A stretch of DNA of 64,000 bases from Gamsiella multidivaricata. Lineage: Eukaryota; Mortierellomycota; Mortierellomycetes; Mortierellales; Mortierellaceae. The DNA is taken from assembly GCF_025024155.1 (NCBI RefSeq), contig NW_026251750.1:62001-126000 (forward strand), read 5' to 3'. Of the stretch, positions 12,110-27,700 are shown one piece after another (within the stretch, counting starts at the first letter, position 1; every line of letters starts with the position of its first letter). Under the pieces are notes generated by a model. That model worked only from the letters and a program-made list of their open reading frames with translations, was not told where the DNA came from and did not search any database. A program made the translations under genes and the position numbers.

Positions 12110-13241
12110 ATGCAAAGCGAACAAGAACAGCGTTCCAGCTCATCACAAGAACGCCGCCATCGTCCGAGCGAACATCGTCGAGACCGAGACCGTGACCGAG
12201 ACCGTGACCGAGATCGGGAACGAGAACGTAGTGCACGCCACCAACAACAACAGCAACAGCAGCAGGAAGATGAAGGGCGTCCAAGCTCCTCTTCTTCTAC
12301 TCCTGGTTATCTTACTAGAGACGAACACTCCAGAGACTACAGGGACCCAGAATCACCTCGATCTTCCCGCCGACGCAATGACTACCCATCCAATCGGCCT
12401 TCCGAACAGGCTGTGAGCATCGAGTTCGAGGAGGAATATGCTACGGAAGATGTGGGATCTGAACATGGACATGACCCAAATGAAGCCGTGGATCCACCTG
12501 AGGGAGATCGAGCAATTTCATCGGCAGGATCAGTGCCAGCAGAAGAGACGGAAACAGCAACTGAGCCGACTCCAATGGAACCTTCAGAGATTCAATCGAC
12601 CCTCTCCTCCTCGACACAAGAGCGACAGCAGGCAAAGAAGGAATCACAACAACAAAATGCAACATTGAAGGTATTAAGCCAATCAATCCCCATGTGCTTG
12701 TGCAACCAGGATCTCTCAACCATGAACTGAATACCGTTGAACGTCCTAATCCATTTATGCTATGCATTCAATTTCTGAAATAGGCAAAGGAGGATGCCAA
12801 AATAGAGGAGCTCAAGGCCACGATCCTGGAACTGCAGCAGCAAGAGCAGGAGATCATCCAAGCCATAAGGTCTCTTTGATGAACAAACGCAAAAATAGCC
12901 GTACTCCATTGGCGCTTTAGATCTCTCTGACCCATTGCCTTAATAAAACCATTGTTGTCTATCGAAAAAAACACTTGTAGAGGTGAAGGGACGCCGAATG
13001 AGATCATCGATAGACACATCAAGCAACTGCATCAGTACAATGAGATCAAGGATGTAGGGCAGGTCATTCTGGGAAAGGTGAGAGAAACACTCATTAAATA
13101 TATGCATGTGTATTTCTCGATGATGAGAAGCCCAACAAGCAAGTTCATGCTTCTTCGTTCTTTGAAAAATAGTGTGCGGAACTGGAGGGCACGACCATCA
13201 AGAAGCAGTACGAGATGTTTGGATTGAACCCAGAGGACTGA
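12110..13241 (+). CDS. SWI5: Swi5/Sae3-family recombination mediator with long disordered N-terminus
   Basis: Homologous-recombination factor expected to work with an Sfr1/Mei5-type partner to assist Rad51/Dmc1 filaments in the nucleus. Proposed exons are 12110-12670, 12784-12869, 12981-13077 and 13173-13241. All join in phase to 270 aa. The conserved C-terminus is diagnostic: a short coiled coil (EELKATILELQQQEQEII), then EIIDRHIKQLHQYNEIKDVG, then CAELEGTTIKKQYEMFGLNPE. Each of these sits in its own small exon. The first 187 residues, all in exon 1, are low-complexity (Arg-Asp repeats, glutamines, acidic) and are not part of the family core, which is usually only about 80-90 aa. Donor 2 is GTCTCT, weaker than the others. 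Identity is well supported; the N-terminal extension is unusual. Confidence 0.88.
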
Positions 13242-14319
13242 AAAAAAAATGCGGCCCCATGGTTGTGCTGCAAAAGATCCTTTGTAGCCAGGGAATACTC
13301 TGTGGATTCCGACCTCATCGAGCTTAACAGCGTTGCTATTCATCTCATTGTCTTCTCTCTTATTGCGAATATGCCCAAATAAAATAAAGACCAAAACATT
13401 AGTATTGTATAATAGAATACGAACGCAGAATTTTTCGGATCACTGCCGTGGTTTAGACTTTCGGGTCTTCTGCATAGGATTGCAAGAGGAATTCGAAACG
13501 GCCAGACATCGACCAAAGATCCAGGAGAGCGGTACGAGCATATACTTGCTCAGTACCGACAGGTCGTCCAAGGTACGAGAATCCAGTAGCGTTTCATCTG
13601 TGGACGTTGTCTTCTATCTCTTCTGGTAAGAGAGTGAGATGCAGAAATGGTGATTTTATCGGAACCTTCGGGACGAGAAATGTATCCTAGGCGAGAGCGC
13701 TCAATTGAATGCGTACAACCCTAGAGAGATCATATGGGGCGTCAAGGACTTGTGTATGAAGCGAAAGGTGTATAACGGCACCGGACCCAAACTATAGGAT
13801 TTTTTTTTACATGTGGATTACGACAGACAACAATTGTGGAGGGGTATATAGCGGTGGAGCGATTGTTGCAGGAATGAAGAGGGGCTGGAGAAGGAAAGAA
13901 GGGTCTGTTAAGAATGTGTTTGTGCGTATATGTGAATGAGAGAGCAGCTTGTAATTGAGTGAAGTCCTCTCAGTCCCACTCCGCGTTTCTTTTTCTTTGT
14001 TCTCGCTGTCGACCCTATTCATCATTCTCTTTTCTTCCCCTTTGTCCATCCATCCATTTCTTTTCCCCCCATCACTCATCCCCTCTATCCTTCCTTCGTT
14101 CCTTCGCTCCTTTCCACAGCCCAGTCAAAAAAGCTCGCTCTCTTACTCTCTCTCGCTCTTTCTCGCTCTTTCTCGCTCTCTCTTACTCACTCGCACATAC
14201 ACATCACACTTCATATTTCACACCTTTAACTGCTCTGTTACCCACGCCCTTCTTTCTTTCCCCCTCCTTTTCCCTCCTTCGCTCTCTCTCTCTTTGCCTT
14301 CTTTTTTCTTTCGCAAGTC
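13242..14319. other. Spacer and pyrimidine-rich leader upstream of the Ras gene
   Basis: No gene is supported. Around 13430-13570 one plus-strand frame looks weakly protein-like (ARGIRNGQTSTKDPGERYEH) but is short and ends in stops. It may be a gene remnant. From about 13960 to 14315 the plus strand is strongly C/T-rich, with TCTCGCTCTT-type repeats. This is typical of a fungal promoter or leader for a highly expressed gene and precedes the Ras start codon directly. Confidence 0.45.
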
Positions 14320-17143
<2,824 letters not shown>

Positions 17144-18651
17144 AAAAAAAAAAAAAAAAAAAAAAAAAAGGAAAAAAAAAAAAACATAGCACACAGTACA
17201 CATGACGGCGGCAGGAGAAGGAGAAGATGATGAAGGAGAGAAAAAAAAAGGATAGTTTGTGTTGCTTAAATACATGCTGCGACGATTTGTTGACTACCAT
17301 CATTTTGGCAAGCAAAAGCGGAGTCCAGATGAGAAGAAGAATACAAAGATGCACAAGAAAAAAATATATTTTTACACGCATGCTTCATAGCTTGAACGAC
17401 GACAGTAGCAAGGCGATCTCCTACATCTTCTTCCGTAATTTTATAATAATAACAAGTCTATTTATTTTATTTCTCTTGATCGCTATCCATTGACACAGAG
17501 TGCATAACTCCATATAATGCATGGACGTATGGTCGTATGAAGGCACGGAGGGTTAAGGAAAGTATGGATGCAATCATTGGGATGCGGACGAAAAACGGGA
17601 GTGCAGTGGAGTGCACTGGGAGTATGTGGCCCAACCATGAAACAAAGTTTGGTTCTGATGCAGAGCACTGTGACATTATATTCCACTCCAAAACACCGAC
17701 TCTCCCTCTTCACCCACTCACACCCACTCTCTCTCTTGCTCATCCTTCATTCCACTCATCATCCCATCTACAGCCCCACCTTCTTTTCATCAACCTCCAT
17801 TTCATCCAAGGCAAGTTGCCCCAGCCCCCTTGCCCCTACCATCCCCCTTCCTTCACCGCCACCATAATTACTATTCTTCAGTCTTTACTGAAACACTGCC
17901 AATTGCACACCTGCGATATGTATGGGTGGACCTAGCGTAGGGCCATTGGGCGCCATATTGTTGCCAGCTGGAGGTCCCTGACCCTGTTCCTGGCAGCAGC
18001 GGTAACATCACAGCAATCCTCTCGACAAAGCATCATTATCGACTCACTTATCGGACCCACCTTCCTCCTCCTCCCCCCCCCCCCTCTCCTCCTCCCCCTT
18101 TTCAAAGAAGACGCCAGCAATACGACACTAAAAAAAACAACCACTCCACTTCCTGTCCCGGACAAACAATCTTTATTTATATCTCGTCATCGCCCCCGAT
18201 TCTCTATTCATATCTTGCCCGCTGTTCCTTTGCAACAGAGAGAACAGAGAACATGAACAAGACAGCACCGCACCCATCCCCCCTCTCTCTCCACTGGCAA
18301 CTGGCGCTCGCCTTGGCTCCTTGTTAGTGTTGCTTAATGCTTGTTCTATCCCATGGAGAACCCAGAGTGTTATGTCATGCCCGCTCAGGCACCAGTGCCG
18401 CACATCTCACACCGCACACTTACACGCACTGTCAAATTCGGTCCCTTTGTGCCCAAAAACCTGTCTTGGATCTGCGTATAAATAATCTAATCAACTCTCT
18501 TTTTTTGTTTTTATCGTCAATCGTTTTCGTCATCCGCCAAACACTCAATTCCTCATACCATCGAACGCAGATCCTAATACCTTACCTCTCCCCTCCCCTC
18601 GACATCTAATAAAGCAGACCCTGCGTGCGAAGGAAAGCATAGGAAGCGAAG
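17144..18651. other. Spacer between Ras and CHS7 genes
   Basis: No gene is supported. Directly after the Ras stop codon there is an A-rich run to about 17185 (two blocks broken by a few G). From 17690 to 17870 and 18050-18110 the plus strand is C/T-rich with a C run at about 18070. These look like upstream elements of the CHS7 gene rather than coding DNA. Confidence 0.5.
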
Positions 18652-18852
18652 ATGTCGACGCCCGATTTTGCTTTTGGCAGCTTCAACCACATCTGTTCGA
18701 AGGTGTCGTTGACGCTTTGCCCACTCGTGGGCGAAGTCGATGGAGTCGAACCGGTCTGTTATTCGCGTAATGTCCGTATTGCGGACACCCTCATCTTTCA
18801 GCCATGTAAGTCAACAAAAGAAAGCAAAGTTGCTCGTTCGCTTTCTTTCTTT

Positions 18853-18885
<33 letters not shown>

Positions 18886-20747
18886 TGGTGATCGTAGATT
18901 ATGAGACTCAGCAACTTTCCGCCTTCGAAGGGCGGGGACGGAGATATTGATGAGATGCCTAATTCTTTATTTCTTTGTTTCTTTCTTTTTTTAATGTAAT
19001 CGTATCTGGGACTGGGGGGGTCATGTAGCGACGCTGATTATCCACATTATTGCGCTGATCATGACGGCGATCATGGTCTGGCACATCCGTTCCAAGTACA
19101 CTGCTGTCGGTAAGGACTCTCTCTTTCTCTTTTTGGCCACATCTTTTGAAATGTTCTCAGCAGGACACAACGGCACAGGACCCGTCTAGAGAGCTCGCTG
19201 TAATTTAGACAAGACAGGAAAGAAGGAAGGAAGGAACGGGAGGCGGTTGAATATGGGGCTTTGGACTCGGGACGCAGAACACAGGAATCAGGACCTGGCG
19301 GAAGGAATGGGGGGGGGGGGGGGGGGGGGAACGGTTCACGGAGTTCTTTTTCGCACGGACTACACCAAGGAGATGCGGTAAAGATATGAAAATAGGAGGG
19401 AGGCGATAATGCAACAAACGAACACGAACACGCCGCAACTCCTGAGGAGGGGAGGAGCACACAAAATACATCACCGGGCATCGACAGCGGCATGACGATA
19501 TGGACACGACAATCGGATTTCCACACAAGTCAGGATTTCACTCGCCATATAACTTTACAGTTCGTTTGTCCAGGAATGTACACATACTTGCGAACTTGTC
19601 CGAAGGCGTGAAAGCGTGGAATGGTCCAGGATCGGGCGCGGCGGCATTTCGATATTACTTCTGAGGAGGAGGAGGAAACACGTACTGACGCAGCGCTGTT
19701 TTGTATGATTCATCAATCGTTGGTTATGGTTTAGGTCGCAAGGAGATCATCATGTTCTTTTACCTGTACACGCTGGTGACGATCATGGACTTTTTACTGG
19801 TCTCTGGAATCATCCCAACCTCGAGTGCTCTCTATCCTGTAAGTCGTTTGTACTTGAAAGGACTTTCCCCTGCTTAGGGCTGAAATGCTACGGAGTATGA
19901 AGATACTGATCTCGGGGGTCTGTTGTTGTATGGATGTGAATAGTACTTTACAGGAGTTCATTTAGGACTGATCTCAGCGACGTTCTGGTGCCTACTGCTA
20001 AACGGGTTTGTCGGATTCCAGTTTGCCGAGGATGGCACGCCCTTGTCTCTCTGGGTGAGTTCCCCCGTCTGCTCTCTGCTTCCGCTTCAGGACATCGAAA
20101 AGCAAAGGGCCGTAAAGGAACGCATGTACTGATACCCATTATTTCCTGTTAATCCCCTTGGTTCCTAATAGTCGATCCGCATCTCATCGTTCATTGTGTT
20201 CGCGGCCGTGACGTTCCTGTCGATTGCAACCTTCAAATCGATGGGCCCCTTTGATCCACTGCATCCAGTCGCGCTCTGGATCGTGTTCTTCATTTTCAAC
20301 GGTGCCGCTCTCCTCATCTACGTGATCCTCCAAATTGTGCTCGTCGTGAACACTTTGGACGACCGCTGGCCCCTGGGTGATATCGTATTCGGCATCATCT
20401 TTTTCGCAACAGGCCAGGTGATCCTTTACGTCTTCTCAGTCGATATCTGCAACTTTGCGAAGCACTATATCGATGGACTGTTCTTTGGAACGACCGCGAC
20501 GTTGTTGAGCGTGATGATGGTCTACAAGTACTGGGATTCTATCACGAAGGAGGATCTGGAGTTCTCGGTGGGGTCGAAGCAGAATGTGTGGGAGGTCAAG
20601 GAGTTGTTGGGAGAGGATGAGTTGGCGAATGGGGCACTGTATAGTCAGCAGCAGCAGCTTCAGGGAGGAGGAGGTGGATTTGGATACAATGGGATGTCAG
20701 GTCAGGGACAGTACGGGCAGGCGAATTATTATGAGGACCGGTATTAG
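18652..20747 (+). CDS. CHS7: Chitin synthase export chaperone Chs7
   Basis: Endoplasmic-reticulum membrane chaperone needed for export of chitin synthase III to the cell surface. Exons are 18652-18805, 19029-19109, 19735-19838, 19944-20054 and 20172-20747, in phase, giving 341 aa (the yeast protein is about 316). The N-terminus has the family pattern with conserved cysteines ([27 protein letters not shown]). About seven hydrophobic segments follow, including [38 protein letters not shown] and [20 protein letters not shown]. The [20 protein letters not shown] and KYWDSIT motifs are also typical. The C-terminus is a cytosolic Gln/Gly/Tyr-rich tail. Intron 2 is 625 bp with a 21-G run. Assignment is secure. 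Confidence 0.92.
19309..19329 (+). repeat. 21-nt guanine homopolymer in CHS7 intron 2
   Basis: An uninterrupted run of 21 G on the plus strand lies inside the second CHS7 intron (19110-19734). It could form a G-quadruplex in DNA or in the pre-mRNA. It may also be a site of sequencing-length error. Confidence 0.85.
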
Positions 20748-21758
20748 GGAAGGCAAAGGCCGCCCTCGACGAAAAGGGTTTCTAGATATTGTCCCGCGAG
20801 GAATCCGACCTGGAGATGTTGGTTTTATGGAGATTATCAATTTTTTGATACTATTCGTTCGATACAACTAGTATTGCATCCCGAAATAAATGCATTGCCG
20901 ATATTTTTTATTTATTTTATTATTTTATTCGACTATTGTTTGATGAGAGCGTTGGGCGAGTGAGAGATATGTTCGTCGGACGTGCTAAGCGAATCATAGA
21001 CATTTTTTCTTAAGATCCTATCTAAGCTCTCAAGCAAACATCGTCGTCGCCCAACCTCTCGCGCATACTATGCTGTCTCACGAATTAAGGACTGCATTCT
21101 CCAAGGCTCCGTAAAGGGAAGTGAGCTTGAGCACAAAGGAATCGCCTCTGAAAAGATATGCTGATATTGCTTGTGTTTTTACATTTTGCGGTCCTTCAGG
21201 AAGCATAGCGTCGCGAATTCCTGGTGAATATCGTGATGGCTTCGTATTTTCACACAAGGGAGTCGCGTTGGAAGGATCGTGGGAGGTGACGCAGAGCTTG
21301 TGTCGTCCTCCAGAAAGTCGATGCCATACATGAGTCGTCAGGCGTTTTATAAATAGATGACAGGTGATGGTGACATATCCATGAAACTCATGGGCTTTGC
21401 TTCGTCCGTGTCTTTTTACTCTCACTGTTTTCCTAGACTAGCAGCATTGCTACACTACTCTCAGATACTACACAGCATCTATGATCAAGATGGACTCCAT
21501 AAGATTAACGCTTCGGTTCTCGGACTTTCTCAATAAAATCCACATTTACTACAGGAGGGCGGTATTCATAAGAGCGGATTATAGCTTAAGATCTTGAGGA
21601 CGAAAAGATTAAGGATTCCATTTGTTGATGTAGCATCGCCTGATTTTTACCATGTACAAAAATGATAGTCTTTATTACCGTGGCAGACAAAAGTAAATTA
21701 CAAGCTTAAAGAGTATTGAAAACGAAAACATAAAGTGTACGCCATTGACCCATTACAT
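20748..21758. other. Convergent 3' spacer between CHS7 and INO80
   Basis: The genes on either side converge here. AATAAA-type signals occur near 20886 (+) and several A/T-rich stretches follow. Open frames at 21078-21425 (-) and 21121-21333 (+) overlap each other and have no recognisable motif. No gene is supported. Confidence 0.5.
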
Positions 21759-24700
21759 CTACGCCATATCTGTATCCACATCCACATCTGCATCCTCGCC
21801 AAGTCCAGATGCGCCTGCTTCGGATGTTCCTGCTGCCGCTGCCGCTGCCGCTGCCGCTGCATCCGCTGCTGCTTGAGCCTTCTTGCCCAGCTTGGGCTGC
21901 TTTTTGGCCTTGGCCTCCCTCTTCGGCTTGGGTTCCTTGGGCGGCTTTTCCTTGGGCTGTCGACCACGCTTGCCTTTAGGTTTCCCGGTTCCAGATCCAG
22001 AGGCCCCCTCGCCATTCTCGCCCGTGCCGGCATCTCCACCCTGAGCATCCATATCCGCCCACATCTCATCCAAGGTCCTGCCTTTACCAGGAGTCGCGGC
22101 TGCGGAGCTAGTGGGTGTAGATACAGACGTATCCTTGCCATCCATGTCCTTCTTGGACCGCTTACTAGGTCGTTCGCCCTTAGCCACGGCACCCTTGCGC
22201 GACTTGGCCTCCTCCTCCTCAACTTTACGTTTCAACTGCTGTTCCTGCAACTTGGTCGCCAGTTCGTCATCATCCAGCAGCAGCGACACAATCTCGCGAG
22301 GCTTGAAATCGACACTCTGCTTGAATTCGCCCCCTGAAATGACCACCTTCTGAATCTCATCCTTCTGCTTCGCACGTTGCAGGATCCTCTCCTCAATCGT
22401 GCCTCGGGTGATCAAACGGTACACTGTCACCTGGCGCGTCTGACCCAAACGATGGGCTCGATCCATAGCCTGCTGGTCCACTGTAGGATTCCAATCGCTG
22501 TCGTAAAAGATGACCGTGTCTGCCGCTGTCAAGTTGATACCTAGACCGCCAGCACGCGTACTCAGCAGGAAAATAAAGATTTCAGGGCGAGTCTGCCAAT
22601 CCGTTACCATGTCTCGACGATCCGAAATCTTGGAAGACCCATCCAGACGTAGGTACTTGTACTGGCGATACGTCAAGTACTCCTCCATCAGGTCGATCAT
22701 CTTGGTCATCTGGAAGTACACAAGTACACGATGACCCCCAGCCTTCAACTCCACCAGAAGCTTGTCCAGCACTGCCAACTTGCCCGAGTCCATCACCAAC
22801 TGCTTCATCTGCGGCACCTCAATGGTCGAGTACCCCATCGAGCTCAGCGACGGCTCGCCCAAAAGGCCACGGCCACTATTGACTTGCCAGAGATCCATCA
22901 TTGGTGCCACCTCCTTCTGCGATCCAGCCTCAGTTCTAAAGTCTGGGACACCCAAAAGCATCTGCCGGATCTTCGGGTCGAACAGCTGATCCTGCTGGTC
23001 GACCAAGAAGCCACGATCAGAGCAGATCATCTCGATCGGAGGTGCCATCACCTTAGGTCTGTATGCTGGCTCCATCATCGACAAATATTCTCCCAGCTCT
23101 GACTTTTCAAGTACGCGGCCGAGCTGCTCTGTATGACTGAGGAGGGACTGATTGTCGAGCGAGAACGGATCCGTGGTTTCACGAATCAAAAACTTTGCAT
23201 AAGTGTTTCCTGGATATTGCGCCTCGGTGCCATCGTCGAGGCCATAGCTACGCCTCGACCGCATTTCGGCCATTTCGAGATGAAGTGCGAACCGGTCCAA
23301 CAAATGGCCGCGAGCAATTTTGCTGGCCTGAGCAGGTGAGTAGTCCGAGAACCGCAAGAACGAGAATGTGCCTTCCTCTTCAAACATTGATTCTGCGATA
23401 TGACCCGGTGTCCAGATGTTCATGAGTTGATCCAGATACTTGGTATCAGCCCCAGCATTAGACTGCTCGGATGGAATTCGCAAAAGACCGCCCTCGCGGT
23501 AAAATCGCTTGGGGATCGAGTACGATATCGTGCTTCGGGTCGTATACGCCACAAACAAATCGTCACCCTCACGGGCAATTGATGGTGTCTGGCTGAAGTA
23601 GCACAGGGCCAGAGGAGAGACGACATCTGCACGTTCAAACAGTTCGGGATGGTTGCACACTTTGCGGAATTGCATGACAAGGTTCATCAAACTGTCCACA
23701 GAGTCATTGTCGTCGAGCGAAGACGCCTTCTCCAAAAGCTCCGAAATTGAAATTTTCTCCTTGAGACCGCGGTAGAGAGCGCGCTGTCTTGCTGTCAACT
23801 CGCAGCTCACCTCAAGTTCAATCTATAGGCGATATCAAAAACAATAAAGACAGTAAGACTCCTGCGCTGGAGATGGATACATCATGCATATAAAAAAGAA
23901 TATTGCTAAGTACCTTATCGCCCAGCTCGTTCTGGACATTCTTCTTGATACGACGTAACATAAAGGGCTTCAGAATCATGTGTAGTCTCTTCAACTGGTG
24001 CTCGTTCAGGGATCCCTTGTTTTCTGCATGTGACTCGATATCCTTGGAGAACCATTCGCTGAACTCTTCGTGCGAATCGAAAAGACTTGGCATGATAAAA
24101 TGCAGCAAGGCCCACAGCTCCTGCATACTGTTCTGGATCGGTGTCCCCGTCAAAAGCAGTCGGTTGCGACAGTTGAATCCGAGCAGGGTCTTCCATCGTG
24201 CACTCGATGAGCTCTTGATCGCCTGTGCTTCGTCGAGAACCATGTACTGCCACTTGACGCGCTGGAAATACTTTTCATCTGAGACGACTAGCTGATACGA
24301 GGTGATAAGGACGTGGAAGGGCGCGTCCTTGTTGTAGACCTGTTTCTTGTTCCAGAACTTGCGCAAGATCTTTCGGTCCTTGAGGTTTCCCCAGTATGGC
24401 AACGCCTTCAGTTCCGGAACAAACTTCGTGAATTCTTGCTGCCAGTTATGAAGGGTCGACGCAGGCGCAATCACCAAGAACGGACCCCAGATATTCTGCG
24501 TTTCTGCCAGGTACGCCATCAACGAAATCGACTGAACAGTCTTGCCCAAACCCATCTCATCGGCCAAGATACCGTTGATGCCTTGCTCGTACAAGTTGGC
24601 TAGCCAGTTCATACCCTTGATCTGATAACCCTTCAGTTGGCACATCAGCATCTTTGGCTGCTCGATCTCCGTCACAGTCGGCATACTCGATGGGTTCTGG

Positions 24701-27700
24701 AAGTTCATCTCGTCCACTAATTGTATACGAAAAGAAAATCTGTGAGCACAAAGCACGAGTGCGATGTCTCGTATAGTTGCATGCAGCACTTTTTTGTGAG
24801 CGACTTACGGTCGTTCTGGTTGAGAGCAATGTTGGGTTTGCGCTCCTGATGCTCCTTTGCTTCCTCATCGAAAGTCTTTGTCCTTTGCTGGGCAGCTAAT
24901 AGGGCTTGTTGAGCACTCCATTTCGCCTGCGCTTCTAAAGCCTCATCGGATGCCTCCTCAAAGTCGAGTTCGCCTTCCACAGGGGTGTGATTAGGATCCT
25001 GAGCAATGGACAGTTCGTGAGGTTCATTTGTAGGCTGCATCCTGACAGGCGCTGAATCATCGTCTGCTTCCGCTGCCTCAGCTGCGTTGCATATAAAAAA
25101 AAAAAGGTTTCGATCGATAAGTAACGATCTAGAAAGAATGCTTAGCATATTCGCAGCAGCGTAAATGATACTTACTTCCAATCTTCTTGCCAATGAAATG
25201 ACTGTACAGCTCGGTCTGCGTGATCAAGAAATTGAGTTTGCGGGCCTGTCGTCGGGCTTCGCGCATTTCTTCTTCGATGCGAAGTTTTTCGATCGCCTCC
25301 TTCTCAGCCTTCTTTCTCAGATCGCGTTCTTCACGCTCATTACGCTTCCAGAAGAAGAGCATCTCGCGATTGGCTTTCCTTGCTTTAACGTGAACTTCCT
25401 TACTGGGTTTGACGGATCGAATCGCCGCCTTTCTGGCTTCCTTTTGACAGAATTGAGCAACTTTCTTGCAGTTCTGCATCCTGACTGATGTCACATTGGC
25501 CACAATTTTGGTCATCTATATCCATATTTATGTAAGAGTAGTACGCAAATCGTTATATACCATACTCTCAAGCATTCATACATACAATCCCGAAACAAAA
25601 GAAGGATGTCGAGCAAAATGTGCTTACCTCTCGAATCTGCTTGTGAGCAATAAGATCCCAAATGGCACGTCGTCTAGCTTCGTACTCCCTGTCTTGGCGT
25701 CGTGCCAGAGCCTCTTCATCCAGCTCAACGATCTGCTCAGATGCCTCTCTCTCATCGTCCGAAGCCTCAAAGTCAATACGTCGGTCGTTTCCATAGTCCT
25801 GATCATCGCTCTCGTCGTCATACATGCTCGAACGAGGAACATGCGCATCCTGATCTTCGTCATCAACTTCCTCCTGACCTGGTGCCAGTTCATTCTCCTG
25901 CGCACGTGCCTTGGCCTTGATGGCCTGCACTTGAGCCATGGCAGCTGCCTCCGCAGCCTCCTTTCGCTCTCTCCTCTTTCTCTCTGCCTTGGTCTCGGTG
26001 GGCACACCATCCGCATCTTGCTCACGCTTAACAGCGCCGTCTGCAGCTTGGCCAGCCTGCAATTTTTTCCGTCCGCGACCCTTTCCTTTTGTAGGAACTG
26101 GCTGGGGCTGTTGGGATGGCGCCCGCGATTCCAAGGAGGGTTCCCGCGTTCCGAGGAAGCCCTCATCGTCTTCTAATGGCTCGCCCGGATCTTCAGTAGT
26201 GGTTCTCGCGTCCAGCCGCTTCCCCTGCTTGATCAAGAACTTTTCATGCAGTTTCCGGCGCTTTCGCTAGCAACACATTCAGAACACAAAGTCGTGGGGT
26301 GTTAAGAAATCAGCATCGGCTGCTTAGTCACGAAGCAGAAATCATAGGCCATATCACAAATCAGAACGCATGTAAAAGAACCTACGGATGACTGCTTTTC
26401 ATAAGCTCTTTGAACCTTTTGCCCGCGCTTGTGTACCTCTAGCATGTAGGTCATCAAATCCTTGGTCTGAGAGTAGTCCTCCTGATCTGAATCTGTATCG
26501 CCCAGATGAGGACCATTCATTCCATTCTCCTCTCCCATATCCAGAAGGGCATGTCGACTTGAAACCGCAAGTTCCTGATCGTCATGCATGCTGTCAGGTA
26601 CGCGCTGTCGTTTCAAACCGCCATTGTTGATCTTGGAAGATGATTCTGCACGAGAGGCCCCAGCTGGGCCCGACTCTATAGTTGGTGGCAAAGCGGGACC
26701 CTCGAGCGGATTGTCCTTTGCTTTTGGTTTCCTTCCACGCTTGGCTTTGGCCTTGCCATCATCCGCTGGAGCTTCCTTTTCGTCGCTTTTGGTTTTTGCT
26801 GGTCGCTTTTCTGCCTCTGCTTTCGGGCGACGTTTAACTTGAACTGAAGGATTCTGAGACTTGCCAGCAGTGTCCTGCGATGCTGTCAGTGTCTCTGGAT
26901 GCACCACCTCTGGCCAATTCTCTGTCTTGGTCGAGGTTGTCGAGATGGAATGCGCGTCCTCATGTGGCGACGATTCAACCTTTCTCTCATCACGCGGACG
27001 TATCGAGACCATGGATACATTGTCAAATGGATAATCGTCCGCGGCGGATTCCATCTCCCTGAATGAAGTAGGTTCAATTCTGGTAGTATTCCCGTACGAC
27101 GCATTAGCCGGTAGATGATCTGAGAGACCATGGATTGGGAGCATCCTCGCTCTCTCTGCAAGCTGTCCTGGTCCACGAGCAGTCTCGTTATGACGCTGGT
27201 TAGTAGGTGAATCCGAGATGGGCGTCCGTTCTTGAAGTCGCATAGCAGGAGATGTCTCGCGTGGACTGTGTTCCTGAACATATTGGCGATAGGTTGACCT
27301 AGACCGATCATCCACTGGTTGCTCGTCCCTGTATTCTGGGGTGACATCTCGCGACTTATCGGCGCTCAAAAGCTGCGCAATCGACATGGCCGGCGCCTTT
27401 CTCTCACTTCGGTGCTGAACATGATTGACAGGCGATGGTGATCTAGAAGGAATGTATGTGGGGGCCCTGTACGAGGATGGCATCGCTCTATTATAAGTAC
27501 TAGCCTCATACTACAGCAAACATTGACAAAGAATGGATCGTCAGTATGTCTAACAATGAAAATACGCTGGCACTTCATCGACAACGTGGATGATGGTAGA
27601 GCTGGCATCTTACCTGATAAGGAGCGGGAGAGTGACCATGGTGAACAGGAGGAGTCATTGTCCGAGGCGGCGGGCTTCTTGAGCGGGGTCCAGCCGTTGA

